Origin: Micromonospora sp. AMSO31t
Lineage (GTDB): Bacteria; Actinomycetota; Actinomycetes; Mycobacteriales; Micromonosporaceae
Length of the DNA: 61,069 nt
Direction of reading: 5' to 3'
NCBI RefSeq assembly: GCF_008868175.1
Contig: NZ_WBKT01000018.1
Location: 1 to 61,069 of the forward strand
Positions 1-9,869 of this stretch are shown here, one piece after another (positions within the stretch are counted from its first letter, which is position 1; the number at the start of each line of letters is the position of its first letter). A program made the position numbers and the translations under genes. The notes under the pieces are model-generated. The model saw only the letters and a list, made by a program, of their open reading frames with translations. It had not been told where the DNA came from and did not search any database.

Positions 1-1247
<1,247 letters not shown>

Positions 1248-1277
1248 TTAACAGCGTCGATGGGGATGTGTTTTTCT

Positions 1278-1306
1278 CGTGCGGACTCGGTGGCGTGCGG
1301 ACTCGG
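1278..1306. repeat. Short direct repeat CGTGCGGACTCGG, two copies
   Basis: The 13-mer occurs at 1278-1290 and again at 1294-1306, giving a 16-base period. It lies about 100 bases upstream of the protease start. It could be a regulator-binding tandem site or a local duplication. Confidence 0.5.
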
Positions 1307-1408
1307 CGCGCGCGGAGGATCCGAAACTTCCAGACCTGGTTGAACCGGGGGTGGTCGGAGTGGATGCTGGGCAGGCATCGATACCGAACGATGAAAGGAG
1401 GCGTCCGC

Positions 1409-2248
1409 ATGCGCCGATCGCTCGCGGTTCTCGCGCTGGCCGCCCTGCTCGCCGGCACCCCGACCGCCGCCCGGGCCGGCGTCGCCCCGGAACCCACGCC
1501 CACCGGGCTCGCCGCGGTGCGTACCGCCGGCACCGCGTGGGGCCTCGACCCGGCCAGCGGCCGGATGACGCTCACCGTCGACGACACCGTCACCGGCGTC
1601 CAGCTCGCCGCGCTGCGGCGCGCCGCGGCGCGGGCCGGCGCGGTGCTCCGCCACGGACCCGGCCGGCTGCGCACCCTGATCGCGGGCGGCCAGGCGATCT
1701 ACGGCGGGGGAGGCCGCTGCTCGCTCGGCGCGAACGTGCGCAGCGGCAGCACCTACTACCTCGTCACCGCCGGGCACTGCACCAACCTGGCCGGCACCTG
1801 GTACGCCGACAGCGCCCGCACCACCGTGCTCGGCAGCCGGACCGGCACGAGCTTCCCCGGCAACGACTACGGGGTGGTCCGCTACACCGGCACGGTCGCC
1901 CACCCCAGCGCCGTGTACACCTATCCCGGCCAGGTCACCATCAACGCCGCCGGCAACGCGTACGTCGGTCAGGCGGTCTGCCGCAGCGGCGCCACCACCG
2001 GCGTGCGGTGCGGTTCGGTCACCGGCCTGAACCAGACCGTCAACTACGCCGAGGGCGCCGTGTCCGGGTTGATCCGGACCAACATCTGCGCGGAACCGGG
2101 GGACAGCGGCGGCCCGCTCTACGTGGCGTCGACCGGCACTGTCATCGGGATCCTGTCCGGCGGCAGCGGCAACTGCACCTCCGGGGGCACCAGCTACTAC
2201 CAGCCCATCACGGAGGTCCTCGCCGCGTACGGTCTCACCGTTCCCTGA
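1409..2248 (+). CDS. Secreted trypsin-like serine protease (S1, streptogrisin-like)
   Basis: A 279-residue exported protease. A signal peptide ([16 protein letters not shown], then an AxA site) is followed by a short propeptide-like region (about 25-90) and a chymotrypsin-fold domain. The catalytic triad is His123 in TAGHC, Asp153 in NDYGVV and Ser233 in GDSGGPL, and paired cysteines resemble streptogrisin/alpha-lytic proteases. I chose the ATG at 1409 because AAAGGAGG (about 1394-1401) precedes it and the signal peptide starts there; the open frame extends upstream but lacks sense as protein. Activation by pro-region removal is family knowledge, not visible here. Confidence 0.92.
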   Translation: MRRSLAVLALAALLAGTPTAARAGVAPEPTPTGLAAVRTAGTAWGLDPASGRMTLTVDDTVTGVQLAALRRAAARAGAVLRHGPGRLRTLIAGGQAIYGGGGRCSLGANVRSGSTYYLVTAGHCTNLAGTWYADSARTTVLGSRTGTSFPGNDYGVVRYTGTVAHPSAVYTYPGQVTINAAGNAYVGQAVCRSGATTGVRCGSVTGLNQTVNYAEGAVSGLIRTNICAEPGDSGGPLYVASTGTVIGILSGGSGNCTSGGTSYYQPITEVLAAYGLTVP

Positions 2249-2252
2249 GCGC

Positions 2253-2288
2253 GCCGGGCGGGGACGCCGAGAAGCATCCCCGCCCGGC
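2253..2288. terminator. Bidirectional hairpin terminator
   Basis: Perfect 12-bp stem (2253-2264 with 2277-2288) and a 12-base loop, located between the convergent stops of the protease (2248) and the small secreted protein (2297). There is no T-tract, as is common in actinobacteria. Confidence 0.75.
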
Positions 2289-2296
2289 CCGTCCGC

Positions 2297-2656
2297 TCAG
2301 CCGGCGCAGTTGTTGTTGCGCGCCGGCTGGGTGAGCTTCTCCTGCGTGCCGAACTTCGCGTACAGCCGCAGGTAGCACGGCAGCTCGACGTCGCCGTAGT
2401 AGCTGACGACCTGGTTGTCGTAGTGCGTCGTGCCGCTCTCGGTGACCTGCCAGGTGCCGCCGTCGCCGGACTGGATCTCCCAGTAGACGTCGCCGGAGCA
2501 GCCCTCCAGGCCCCGGGCCCAGGCGATGATGTTGGCCCCGTTGTAGATCTCGGACTGCACCAGGGTGCAGGTCGCCGCCTGCGCCGGTGCGGCGCCGACG
2601 AACAGTCCCGCCGTCAGCAACGCCCCTGCACCGACCGCCGACATCAGCTTGCGCAT
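2297..2656 (-). CDS. Small secreted protein, about 119 aa, function unknown
   Basis: The product has a clear signal peptide (MRKLMSAVGAGALLTAGLFVGAAPAQA) and a mature domain of about 90 residues with four cysteines (in TCTLV, LEGCSG, LPCYLR and NNNCAG), suggesting two disulphides in a compact beta-rich secreted domain. No family is recognised. The ATG at 2656 is preceded by GGAGGGG about eight bases upstream; the open frame continues upstream but that part does not look coding. A plausible promoter lies at 2699-2728. It converges on the protease gene and shares its terminator. Confidence 0.8.
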   Translation of the reverse strand: MRKLMSAVGAGALLTAGLFVGAAPAQAATCTLVQSEIYNGANIIAWARGLEGCSGDVYWEIQSGDGGTWQVTESGTTHYDNQVVSYYGDVELPCYLRLYAKFGTQEKLTQPARNNNCAG

Positions 2657-2698
2657 GGTCCGACCCCTCCAAGGTGGATAGTGGATCACTTCCTTCGG

Positions 2699-2728
2699 AG
2701 GGTAGCCGCCTGCGCAAAGAAGCTTCAA
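2699..2728 (-). promoter_or_regulatory. Candidate sigma-70-type promoter of the small secreted protein
   Basis: On the minus strand, TTGAAG (2728-2723) and TACCCT (2704-2699) are separated by 18 bases and sit about 45 bases upstream of the start codon. The region is distinctly AT-richer than its surroundings. Confidence 0.45.
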
Positions 2729-2756
2729 TATTGGAGGCACCGTCTGTTGGAAACTT

Positions 2757-3932
2757 TCAGGGCTTGAGCACCACCTTCAGGCAGTCGTCCTGCTTGTTCT
2801 TGAAGATGTCGTAGCCGTGCGGTGCGTCGTCGAGCCCCATCGTGTGGGTGATGATGAAGCTCGGGTCGATCTCGCCCTTGCGGATGCGCTCCAGCAGCGG
2901 GCGCATGTAGCGCTGCACGTGGGCCTGCCCGGAGCGCAGGGTCAGCGACCGGTTCATGAACGAGCCTATCGGGAACTTGTCGATGAAGCCCCCGTACGCC
3001 CCGATCGCCGAGACGGTGCCGCCGTTGCGGCAGGCCAGGATCGCCTCGCGCAGCGCGTGCGGCCGGTCGGTCTCCGCCTTCACGGCCTGCTTCGCCCGGT
3101 CGTACGCGTGCAGCGCCGCCGAGGGGTGGTGCCCCTCCATGCCGACGGCGTCGATGCAGACGTCCGGCCCGCGGCCGGCGGTCATCTCGCGCAGCGTGTC
3201 CAGGACGTCGGTCTCCTCGTAGTTGATGGTGTCCGCGCCGGCCCGGTCCCGCGCGATCCGCAGCCGGTACGGGAACCGGTCGATGACGACCACCTGCTCG
3301 GCGCCGAGCAGGAAGGCGCTCACCGCGGCGAACTGGCCGACCGGCCCCGCGCCCCAGACCGCCACCACGTCGCCGGGCTTGACGTCGCCCATCTCGGCGG
3401 CCATGTAACCGGTGGGCAGCACGTCGGACAGGAACAGCACCTGCTCGTCCGGCAGGTCGTCGCCGACCTTGAGCGCGCCGACGTCGGCGTACGGGACCCG
3501 GACGTACTCGGCCTGCCCGCCCGCGTAACCCCCCATCAGGTGCGAGTAGCCGAAGATGCCGGCGGGGGTGTGGCCCATGGCGGTCTCCGCGATCGCCGCG
3601 TTCGGGTTGGAGTTCTCGCAGACCGAGTAGAGGCCGCGTTGGCACGAGGCGCAGTCCCCGCAGGCGATGGGGAAGCCGACCACCACCCGGTCACCGACGC
3701 GCAGCCCGTCGCGCGCCCCGGAGCCCAGTTCGACGACCTCGCCCATGAACTCGTGGCCCAGCACGTCGCCGCGCTTCATGGCCGGGATGAACCCGTCGAG
3801 CAGGTGCAGGTCTGATCCGCAGATCGCGGCCGAGGTGACCTTGACGACCGCGTCACGCGGGTTGAGGACCGTCGGGTCCGGTACCTCCTCGACGGCTACC
3901 CGGTTCGGTGCGACCCAGCAGTTGGCCTTCAT
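2757..3932 (-). CDS. Zinc-dependent alcohol dehydrogenase (formaldehyde-dehydrogenase-like MDR)
   Basis: A 391-residue medium-chain dehydrogenase. The catalytic zinc ligands are visible as Cys38 (ICGSDLH) and the GHE motif (His60-Glu61); the structural zinc loop is CGDCASCQRGLYSVC. A GxGxxG-type NAD(P) site follows (VWGAGPVGQFAAV). Overall it matches the glutathione-independent FDH-like subgroup, so alcohols or aldehydes are likely substrates but the true one is unknown. GGGAGG precedes the ATG. It lies 10 bases downstream of the SRPBCC gene and is surely co-transcribed with it. Confidence 0.9.
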   Translation of the reverse strand: MKANCWVAPNRVAVEEVPDPTVLNPRDAVVKVTSAAICGSDLHLLDGFIPAMKRGDVLGHEFMGEVVELGSGARDGLRVGDRVVVGFPIACGDCASCQRGLYSVCENSNPNAAIAETAMGHTPAGIFGYSHLMGGYAGGQAEYVRVPYADVGALKVGDDLPDEQVLFLSDVLPTGYMAAEMGDVKPGDVVAVWGAGPVGQFAAVSAFLLGAEQVVVIDRFPYRLRIARDRAGADTINYEETDVLDTLREMTAGRGPDVCIDAVGMEGHHPSAALHAYDRAKQAVKAETDRPHALREAILACRNGGTVSAIGAYGGFIDKFPIGSFMNRSLTLRSGQAHVQRYMRPLLERIRKGEIDPSFIITHTMGLDDAPHGYDIFKNKQDDCLKVVLKP

Positions 3933-3942
3933 GGTGCCTCCC

Positions 3943-4923
3943 TCACGCGGTCCGGTGGGTCGCCAGCGGGCGGGCCGGACGCTGCTTCGCCTGGTTTTGG
4001 ATGCTCGTGCCGTCGGGTGTCCCGTCCGACCGGGTCAGCTCGCCGGTCTCGATGACCTGCTTGAACCGCCGCAGGTCGTCGCAGATCTGCTGCTGCGGGT
4101 TCTCGCCGAACGCCTTCGCGACCAGCGTGCCCACCCGGCGGCCGGGCACCGCGTACTCCAGTTCCACCCGCACCTCGGTGCCGTTGCCGCCGGCCGCCCG
4201 GGTGAAGCGGACAGTGCCGGAGTTGGGCACCCGGGAACCGTCCACGGAGCGCCACCTGATCATCTCGTTCGGGCGCTCGTCCACGATCTCCGCCTCCCAC
4301 TCGACGGTCCGGCCGGCCGGCGCCTTCGCCGACCACCGGGAGCGCCGCGGGCCGGTGGTCGTCACCGACTGCAGGTGGTACATGAACCGCGGCAGGTTCT
4401 CGAAGTCGTGCCAGAAGCGGTACGCCTCCTCGGGGGTCCGGTTGACCGTCACGGAGCCGTGCGCGAAGCCCCCCGGGCGGATCCGCCGGTTGCGGGCGGC
4501 GCGCACCGAGGCGTAGAGGTCGAGGGCGGTGATCCCGCCCAGGACGGCGAGGGTGAGACCGGTCCGCCGGCGCCGGTCGCCGCACCGGTTGCGGTACGCC
4601 CGGCCGGTGGCGGCCAGGTCCAGCACGTCGCCCGCCACGCGGGTCCACGGCCCCAGCCCGGCCCGGCGCGGCACCAGCAGCACCGCGGCGTGGCCGATCT
4701 CCCGGACCCCGGTGACCCGCAGCACCGTCCTGGCCGTGCGCGAGTCGTCCACGCCGGCCGCCCGGGCCAGCCGTGACCCCGCAGCGAGCGCGCTCACACC
4801 GAGGCCGAGGCTGAACCAGCCCAGCATGCGGGCCAGCCCCTCCGACCCCTGGTCCCGGGTCGCCCGCTGGATCCCGAGATTGTCGGTCACCGAGCGGACT
4901 CCCATGGTCGTCTCTCGTGTCAT
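3943..4923 (-). CDS. SRPBCC (cyclase/dehydrase-like) membrane-associated protein
   Basis: A 326-residue protein with an N-terminal half containing weakly hydrophobic helices (about residues 25-130, resembling small integral-membrane domains) and a C-terminal START/SRPBCC lipid-binding fold beginning near GSVTVNRTPEEAYRFWHDFENLPRFM. Such domains bind hydrophobic ligands; no enzymatic residues can be assigned. It is the promoter-proximal gene of a pair with the zinc alcohol dehydrogenase, an association I recall as recurrent in bacteria. Two starts are possible (4923, or the ATG at 4905 preceded by GAGAG); the longer one is listed. Confidence 0.82.
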   Translation of the reverse strand: MTRETTMGVRSVTDNLGIQRATRDQGSEGLARMLGWFSLGLGVSALAAGSRLARAAGVDDSRTARTVLRVTGVREIGHAAVLLVPRRAGLGPWTRVAGDVLDLAATGRAYRNRCGDRRRRTGLTLAVLGGITALDLYASVRAARNRRIRPGGFAHGSVTVNRTPEEAYRFWHDFENLPRFMYHLQSVTTTGPRRSRWSAKAPAGRTVEWEAEIVDERPNEMIRWRSVDGSRVPNSGTVRFTRAAGGNGTEVRVELEYAVPGRRVGTLVAKAFGENPQQQICDDLRRFKQVIETGELTRSDGTPDGTSIQNQAKQRPARPLATHRTA

Positions 4924-4949
4924 CTGTCGTCACCCCGCGTTCGAGAAGG

Positions 4950-4992
4950 TGTCGGTACCGCTCCCCGTGGAGTGGGAGGGCAGGCACCGACA
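4950..4992. repeat. Spaced inverted repeat in the SRPBCC/MFS intergenic region
   Basis: TGTCGGTACC (4950-4959) and GGCACCGACA (4983-4992) match as a 10-bp inverted repeat with one mismatch and a 23-base spacer. It lies between divergent genes and could be a two-half-site operator or a leader hairpin. No regulator is encoded nearby. Confidence 0.3.
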
Positions 4993-5133
4993 GGCCGGCG
5001 TGCCTTTCCCGCTTATCCCGGCCCCACACCCGGACGGTCGGCCGGCGTGTGGAACCGGCGTCACCGGGAACCCGGCGGCGGCAGAGGAGCGCGGACTCGC
5101 GCGGGGCGGCGACACGGGGAGAGGCATGGGACG

Positions 5134-6768
5134 GTGACCGCCACCACGGACGCCACCGCCGAGCAGTCGTTCTCGGCCTGGTCGCCGCTGCGCACCGCGG
5201 TCTACCGCAACCTGTGGTTCGCCCTGCTCGCGGCGAACATCGGCACCTGGATGCAGACGGTCGGCGCGCAGTGGCTGCTGGTGCACCAGGCCAACGCCTC
5301 CACGCTGGTCGCCCTGGTGCAGACCGCCAGCCTGCTGCCGATGCTGCTGCTCGCGCTGCCGTCGGGTGCGCTCGCGGACACCTTCGACCGCCGGCACCTG
5401 CTGATCTCCGTACAGCTGTTCCTGGTGGCGGTGGCCGTGGCGCTGACGCTGCTCACGGCGGCGGGGCACATGCCGCCGGCGCTGCTGCTCACCCTCACCT
5501 TCGCCTTCGGCGTCGGGCAGGCGCTGACCCTGCCGGCCTGGGCCTCGATCATCCCCGAGTTGGTGCCCCGCGAGCAGCTCCGGGCGGCCTCCGCGCTCGG
5601 GGCGATCAGCGTCAACGCGGCCCGTGCCGTCGGGCCGGCCGCCGCCGGCGTGCTGATCGCCCGGGTGGGCGTGGCCCCGGTCTTCGGACTCAACGCGGTG
5701 GCCTACCTGATCTTCGCGCTGGCGCTGTTCCGGTGGCGTTCCGGCAGCGCCCGGGCCGTCGAGGTGCCCGAGCGCTTCACCGCCGCGCTGCGCGCCGGCG
5801 GCCGTTACGTGCGGCACTCGCCGACGGTGCGCCGGCTGTTGCGCCGGGCGCTGGTGTTCATCATCCCCGCCAGCGCCCTGTGGGCGCTGCTGCCGCTGGT
5901 GGCGAGCCGCCGGCTGGGCCTGGGTTCCGGCGGGTACGGCCTGCTGCTGGCCGCCCTGGGGGTGGGCGCCATCCTCGGTGGGCTGCTGCTGTCGTGGACC
6001 CGCACCGCGATGAAGCCCAACCAGTTCCTGCTGCTGGCCGGGGCGGTGTACGGGGTGACGCTGATTCTGGTGGGGACGGTCCGGAGCGTCCCGGTGGTGC
6101 TGGTCGCCCTGCTGCCGGCCGGGCTGGCCTGGGTGACCGTGCTCTCCAACGTCAATGCCGAGGTCCAGCTCTTCCTCCCCGGCTGGGTACGCGCCCGCGG
6201 CCTGGCCGTCTACCAGGTGGTCCAGGGCGGCGGACAGGCCGTCGGGGCGCTGCTCTGGGGCGTGGTGGCCGACCTCGCCGGGCTGGTCGCCGCCTTCGCG
6301 GTGGCGGCCGCCCTCATGCTGATCGGTGCGGTGACGTCGCAGATCTGGCCGCTGCCCGACCTGCGCGGTCTGACCCGGGACCCGACCGCCTACCGACCGC
6401 CCCTGGCGCTCGCGCTCCAACCGGATCCCCGGGTCGGGCCGGTGCTGGTGACGGTCACCTACACGGTCCGGCCCGAGCGGGAGGCGGAGTTCCTCGGCGC
6501 GATGGACCACGTCCGCGGTTCGCGGCAGCGCACCGGGGCGATGCGGTGGGGGCTCTTCCGCGCCGGCGAGACGCCCGACCAGTTCAGCGAGGTCTACCTG
6601 GTGCCCTCCTGGGACGAGCACCTGCGCCAGCACGGCGGCCGGCTGACCGAGGCCGACCGGGAGGCGGAGGACCGGGCGCGGGAGCTGTCCGACGGCGCGC
6701 CCGTGGTGCGCCACCTGCTGCCGGCGGCCGTCGGCCGGGCGGAGGCGGTCGGCGAGCAGGTGTGCTGA
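5134..6768 (+). CDS. MFS transporter (MFS_3/EntS-like exporter)
   Basis: A 544-residue major facilitator with about 11-12 hydrophobic segments through residue 410, opening WSPLRTAVYRNLWFALLAANIGTWMQTVGAQWLL, typical of the MFS_3 group that exports small molecules. After the membrane part comes a soluble C-terminal extension (about 430-540, starting VTVTYTVRPEREAEFLGAM) that resembles an antibiotic-biosynthesis-monooxygenase ferredoxin-like fold. I chose GTG 5134, preceded by GGGGAGAGG; the open frame upstream is not protein-like. The cargo cannot be inferred. Confidence 0.88.
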   Translation: MTATTDATAEQSFSAWSPLRTAVYRNLWFALLAANIGTWMQTVGAQWLLVHQANASTLVALVQTASLLPMLLLALPSGALADTFDRRHLLISVQLFLVAVAVALTLLTAAGHMPPALLLTLTFAFGVGQALTLPAWASIIPELVPREQLRAASALGAISVNAARAVGPAAAGVLIARVGVAPVFGLNAVAYLIFALALFRWRSGSARAVEVPERFTAALRAGGRYVRHSPTVRRLLRRALVFIIPASALWALLPLVASRRLGLGSGGYGLLLAALGVGAILGGLLLSWTRTAMKPNQFLLLAGAVYGVTLILVGTVRSVPVVLVALLPAGLAWVTVLSNVNAEVQLFLPGWVRARGLAVYQVVQGGGQAVGALLWGVVADLAGLVAAFAVAAALMLIGAVTSQIWPLPDLRGLTRDPTAYRPPLALALQPDPRVGPVLVTVTYTVRPEREAEFLGAMDHVRGSRQRTGAMRWGLFRAGETPDQFSEVYLVPSWDEHLRQHGGRLTEADREAEDRARELSDGAPVVRHLLPAAVGRAEAVGEQVC

Positions 6769-6783
6769 CGGGTCGTCCCGGTG

Positions 6784-7116
6784 TCAGTCGCCGTCGGGGA
6801 CGGCCATCTCGCCGAGCCGGGACCAGTCCTGCTGCGGCACGGTCATGTTGACGATCCGGGGCGTCTCGGCCAGGTGCGGCGGGAGGGTGCGCTGCGCCTC
6901 GCGGAAGTGCGCGGACCGCACGTGCGCGGCGCCCGCGTCGTCGTCCCGGAACGCCTCGACCAGCACGTACTCCGTCGGGTCGTCGAGGCTGCGGGACCAG
7001 TCGAACCAGAGGCAACCGGGTTCGGCCCGGGTGGCCTCGGTGAAGTCGGCGGCGATCTGCGGCCAGCGGTCGGCGTCCTCGGGCCGGACCCGGAACTTCG
7101 CGGTGATGAAGATCAT
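6784..7116 (-). CDS. Putative quinol monooxygenase (ABM domain)
   Basis: A 110-residue single-domain protein starting MIFITAKFRVRPEDADRWP, with the beta-alpha-beta pattern and the EPGCLWFDW segment of the antibiotic biosynthesis monooxygenase (YgiN-like) family. These small dimeric proteins oxidise quinols or act in stress responses without a bound cofactor. It converges on the MFS gene (15 bases between stops), whose C-terminus carries a similar fold. The biological substrate is unknown. Confidence 0.85.
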   Translation of the reverse strand: MIFITAKFRVRPEDADRWPQIAADFTEATRAEPGCLWFDWSRSLDDPTEYVLVEAFRDDDAGAAHVRSAHFREAQRTLPPHLAETPRIVNMTVPQQDWSRLGEMAVPDGD

Positions 7117-7162
7117 GCGCTTCAGGCTACCCAGGCGGCCGCCGGCTCGCCGCCGTCGCCGG

Positions 7163-8119
7163 TCAGTCCTTGGTGACCGGAGTGAGCAGCTCCGACGCCC
7201 GGCGGTCGGCGAACGCGGTGACCGCCTGCTGGCCGGCGCCGAAGACGATGGCGACGCCCAGCAGGGCGGCGGTGCTGTTCACCGTCGTCTCCACGAGGCC
7301 GCCGATCACCAGCATGATCCCCACGACCGCGACCAGCGGCCCGATGGCCAGCTTCAGCAGGCCCTGCTGGAAGGGCAGCTTGTAGGGCAGGCCGCCGGAC
7401 CGCGAGGTGATCATCGAGGGCAGGGCGCTGATGAACGCGCCGAGCGCCCCGGCGATGAGCACGAAGAAGAGCAGCCGCCAGGCCGGCACGCCGGCCGCGT
7501 CGGTCGGTGCCTTGAGCAGTTGCACGTCCCGGCTGCGCCACTGCACGAGGACCATGAGCACCTCGGCGATCAGCGCGAACACCGACAGCCCGAGCATCCG
7601 GTTGCGCAACCGGCGTACCGACTCGTGGAACTCGTCGGACGCCGAGTGGTAGCGCAGCAGCAGCGCCTGCACCTTGGCCTGGAACCGGGCCGGGGCCGCG
7701 GCGTCCGTCGACGCGTCGAAGTCGGTCAGCACCTTGTCGTCGGCCTTCAGGAACTGCGCGGCCGCGCTCTGGTACGCCGGCAGCAGGCCGAGCAGTTCCT
7801 CGGGCGTCCGCAGCCCCACCATGGCGCGTTCCACCGAGTGGATGGTCTGCCAGGCGTACTCCAGGTTGCCGCCGCGCAGCCACTCGACCACGCCGCTGCG
7901 GCCGAGCACCGACTCCACGCCGGACAGTTGGGCGCGCAGCGCGGCGACCCGGTCGGGGTTCACCGTGCCGCCGGCCTCCAGGCCGCTGAGCTGCTGGTAC
8001 AGGTCGTCCAGCTTGGTCCGTACCCGCACCTGCCAGACCGCGGTGGGCACCGTGGACCCGGTCGGCGCCGGCGGTGGTGTCTCCGGGGTGGTCCCGGGTT
8101 GGGTCTCCTGGTCGATCAT
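7163..8119 (-). CDS. Conserved hypothetical membrane protein
   Basis: A 318-residue protein without a recognised family. The N-terminal half (about 1-180) is soluble and helical, beginning with a Pro/Thr-rich stretch (TQPGTTPETPPPAPTG). The C-terminal half has four hydrophobic segments (near MLGLSVFALIAEVLMVLV, LLFFVLIAGALGAFI, AIGPLVAVVGIMLVIGG and ALLGVAIVFGAG). The ATG at 8119 is preceded by GGGGGGAG; upstream codons in frame read as non-coding. The topology suggests a cytoplasmic helical domain attached to a four-helix membrane anchor. Confidence 0.78.
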   Translation of the reverse strand: MIDQETQPGTTPETPPPAPTGSTVPTAVWQVRVRTKLDDLYQQLSGLEAGGTVNPDRVAALRAQLSGVESVLGRSGVVEWLRGGNLEYAWQTIHSVERAMVGLRTPEELLGLLPAYQSAAAQFLKADDKVLTDFDASTDAAAPARFQAKVQALLLRYHSASDEFHESVRRLRNRMLGLSVFALIAEVLMVLVQWRSRDVQLLKAPTDAAGVPAWRLLFFVLIAGALGAFISALPSMITSRSGGLPYKLPFQQGLLKLAIGPLVAVVGIMLVIGGLVETTVNSTAALLGVAIVFGAGQQAVTAFADRRASELLTPVTKD

Positions 8120-8429
8120 GGTGACTCCCCCCAACCGGCGCAGCTCGGCGGCTGGCCTCTGGTCCAGTATCCGCAGGTCAGGGGCGTAATGACCAGGGCG
8201 GTTCGGGCAGTTGACAGCTTCCGTGCCGCAGGGGGTCCCGACCAACGGTCCATGGTGGCGGAGCCCGGCGGAGCCTGCCGGCACCGCCCCGCCTGGACGG
8301 CCGGGCCGTCCGGCTCGGCGGGCCGCGCCGCGCGGTGGATGCCGGGGACGGCATCCACCTCGGACGATGGTTCGAGGTGGCGCGGCCGCGACCGGCGCGG
8401 TCCCGGGGCACCGCGGCAGGGAGGACGAC
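8120..8429. other. 310-base divergent region with two hairpins
   Basis: This gap separates the membrane protein from the divergent DUF6081-like gene. A TTGACA hexamer occurs at 8211-8216 (plus strand) without a good -10. Two strong inverted repeats (8295-8311, 8334-8359) lie in the half nearer the DUF6081-like gene. No convincing short gene was found. Confidence 0.5.
8334..8359 (+). repeat. 11-bp perfect hairpin with GGGA tetraloop
   Basis: 8334-8344 pairs exactly with 8349-8359 around a GGGA (GNRA-type) loop, 70 bases before the DUF6081-like start. A smaller 17-base palindrome (8295-8311) precedes it. No plus-strand gene lies upstream that would need termination, so a structured 5' leader or an operator is more likely. 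Confidence 0.55.
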
Positions 8430-9494
8430 GTGCGCAGACAGGACAGGTTCCGCCGCGTGCTGGGCGCCGCGACGGTCGTCGTGGTGGTCGGGGTTCCGGG
8501 AGCGGCCGTCGCGGCACCGGGGTCACGGCCGAGCGTCGTGCACTACGACTCGGCCGACCTGGCCGAGTACGAGCGGAAGTGGTCGAACATCTACGGCCCG
8601 CTGGACGGGGCGACCCGCGCCGTCGCCGACGGGGTGGTCACCGTCAGCGACGTGCCGTTCAAGACCGGCGTGGACTACAACGTCTACGACCATCTCAAGT
8701 ACATGGCCGTCAGCAACCGCACCTTCCCGGTGCCCCGGCAGGGGTCGGTCGAGTTCTCCGTGGACATCACGGCGCGTACCCCGGGCGCGGCCGGCGGGCA
8801 CGTGGTGCACGGCCGGTACGGGCCGCCGGGCTCCGCCGCCGTCGCCGGACCGACCGCCCGCCCCTACGCCCGCGCCGTGCTGGAGGGGCAGCAGGCGGCC
8901 GTGGTGCTCAACATGATCGACTTCTGCACCGGGCAGCTCTTCGACTGGTTCGTCTCCGGCACCCGCGCGTTCCCGCTGATCGAGCGGCTGCCCAGCACGG
9001 TCACCGGCAACACCACCAACCCGGACTGCCCGGGCGCCACCGAGGTCGGCCTGGACCGGGCGTACACGCAGATCATCCGGGAGGTTCCCATCACGCCGGG
9101 CGTGCCGCACCGGGCCGCGATCCGCTACCGCGAGGCGGGCGGGCACGCCAGCGTGACGTACCTGCTGGACGACGTCGTGGTCGCGCGGGTCGGGCAGGTG
9201 GGCGTGCCGCTGGACCGGCAGGGCGTCGGCTACACCGGCACGTACCCGTCGCTGGGCCCCGGCGAGCCGCTGGCCGGGAAGATCCGGTCGTTCTTCCTGG
9301 CGCACGGCCTGTTCAGCCTGCTCGACGCGTTCCCGTTCCAGTACGGCTGCACCCCGCCGGACGCCACCGGCCCCGGCGTCTGCGACCCGCGGTACGCGCC
9401 CTACAGCGTTTCCATCCCGCCCGCGGAACGGGCCTTCGGCCAGGGCGCGATCGGCTCGTTCCGCAGCTTCACCGTCCGCACGGTCGGCCGGTAG
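8430..9494 (+). CDS. Secreted protein, DUF6081-like
   Basis: A 354-residue exported protein: signal peptide VRRQDRFRRVLGAATVVVVVGVPGAAVAAP, then a single large beta-rich domain with a jelly-roll-like pattern. It recalls a secreted actinobacterial family I know as DUF6081; function unknown. Notable segments are ISFSVDI-like strands around residue 110 and two cysteines near the C-terminus (YGCTPPD, GVCDPRY). The GTG at 8430 is preceded by AGGGAGG, which decides the start; the open frame extends upstream through the hairpin region. Confidence 0.78.
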   Translation: MRRQDRFRRVLGAATVVVVVGVPGAAVAAPGSRPSVVHYDSADLAEYERKWSNIYGPLDGATRAVADGVVTVSDVPFKTGVDYNVYDHLKYMAVSNRTFPVPRQGSVEFSVDITARTPGAAGGHVVHGRYGPPGSAAVAGPTARPYARAVLEGQQAAVVLNMIDFCTGQLFDWFVSGTRAFPLIERLPSTVTGNTTNPDCPGATEVGLDRAYTQIIREVPITPGVPHRAAIRYREAGGHASVTYLLDDVVVARVGQVGVPLDRQGVGYTGTYPSLGPGEPLAGKIRSFFLAHGLFSLLDAFPFQYGCTPPDATGPGVCDPRYAPYSVSIPPAERAFGQGAIGSFRSFTVRTVGR

Positions 9495-9556
9495 GCGGCC
9501 TGGCGCTGCCGGGCCGGGGGACACCGGCGGCGCGTACCGGTGAGTAGCCTGGGTCG

Positions 9557-9862
9557 GTGACCGTCTACGCCCTCGCGCAGATCACCGTCCACGACCGGCA
9601 GCGCTACGACCGGTACGTCGCCGCCTTCCTGCCCGTCCTGGCCCGGCACGGCGGCCGGCTGCTCGCCGCCGACCCGTCCCCGCGCGTGGTCGAGGGGAGC
9701 TGGCCGCACGAGAAGGTCGTGCTCATGTCCTTCGACAACCGGGCGGACTTCGAGCGGTGGTCCACCTCCCCGGAATACCGGGAGATCTCCCGGGACCGGG
9801 AGGCGGCCACCGAGGGGGTCGTGCTCCTGCTCGACGGGATCGGCCACGCCTGGCCGGCCTGA
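9557..9862 (+). CDS. DUF1330 domain protein
   Basis: A 101-residue protein with the DUF1330 ferredoxin-like fold: MTVYALAQITVHDRQRYDRYVAAFLPVLARHGGRLLAADP and the conserved SPEYREISRDR near the C-terminus. Biochemical function is not established for the family. It starts with GTG at 9557, 62 bases after the DUF6081-like gene, and may be co-transcribed with it. It converges on the acetyltransferase-like gene with only seven bases between stops. Confidence 0.88.
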   Translation: MTVYALAQITVHDRQRYDRYVAAFLPVLARHGGRLLAADPSPRVVEGSWPHEKVVLMSFDNRADFERWSTSPEYREISRDREAATEGVVLLLDGIGHAWPA

Positions 9863-9869
9863 CCGCCGG

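Noticed and set aside
2699..2760. Possible riboswitch or structured RNA in the AT-richer stretch
   Set aside because: No conserved riboswitch core was recognised; the region is better explained as an ordinary promoter.
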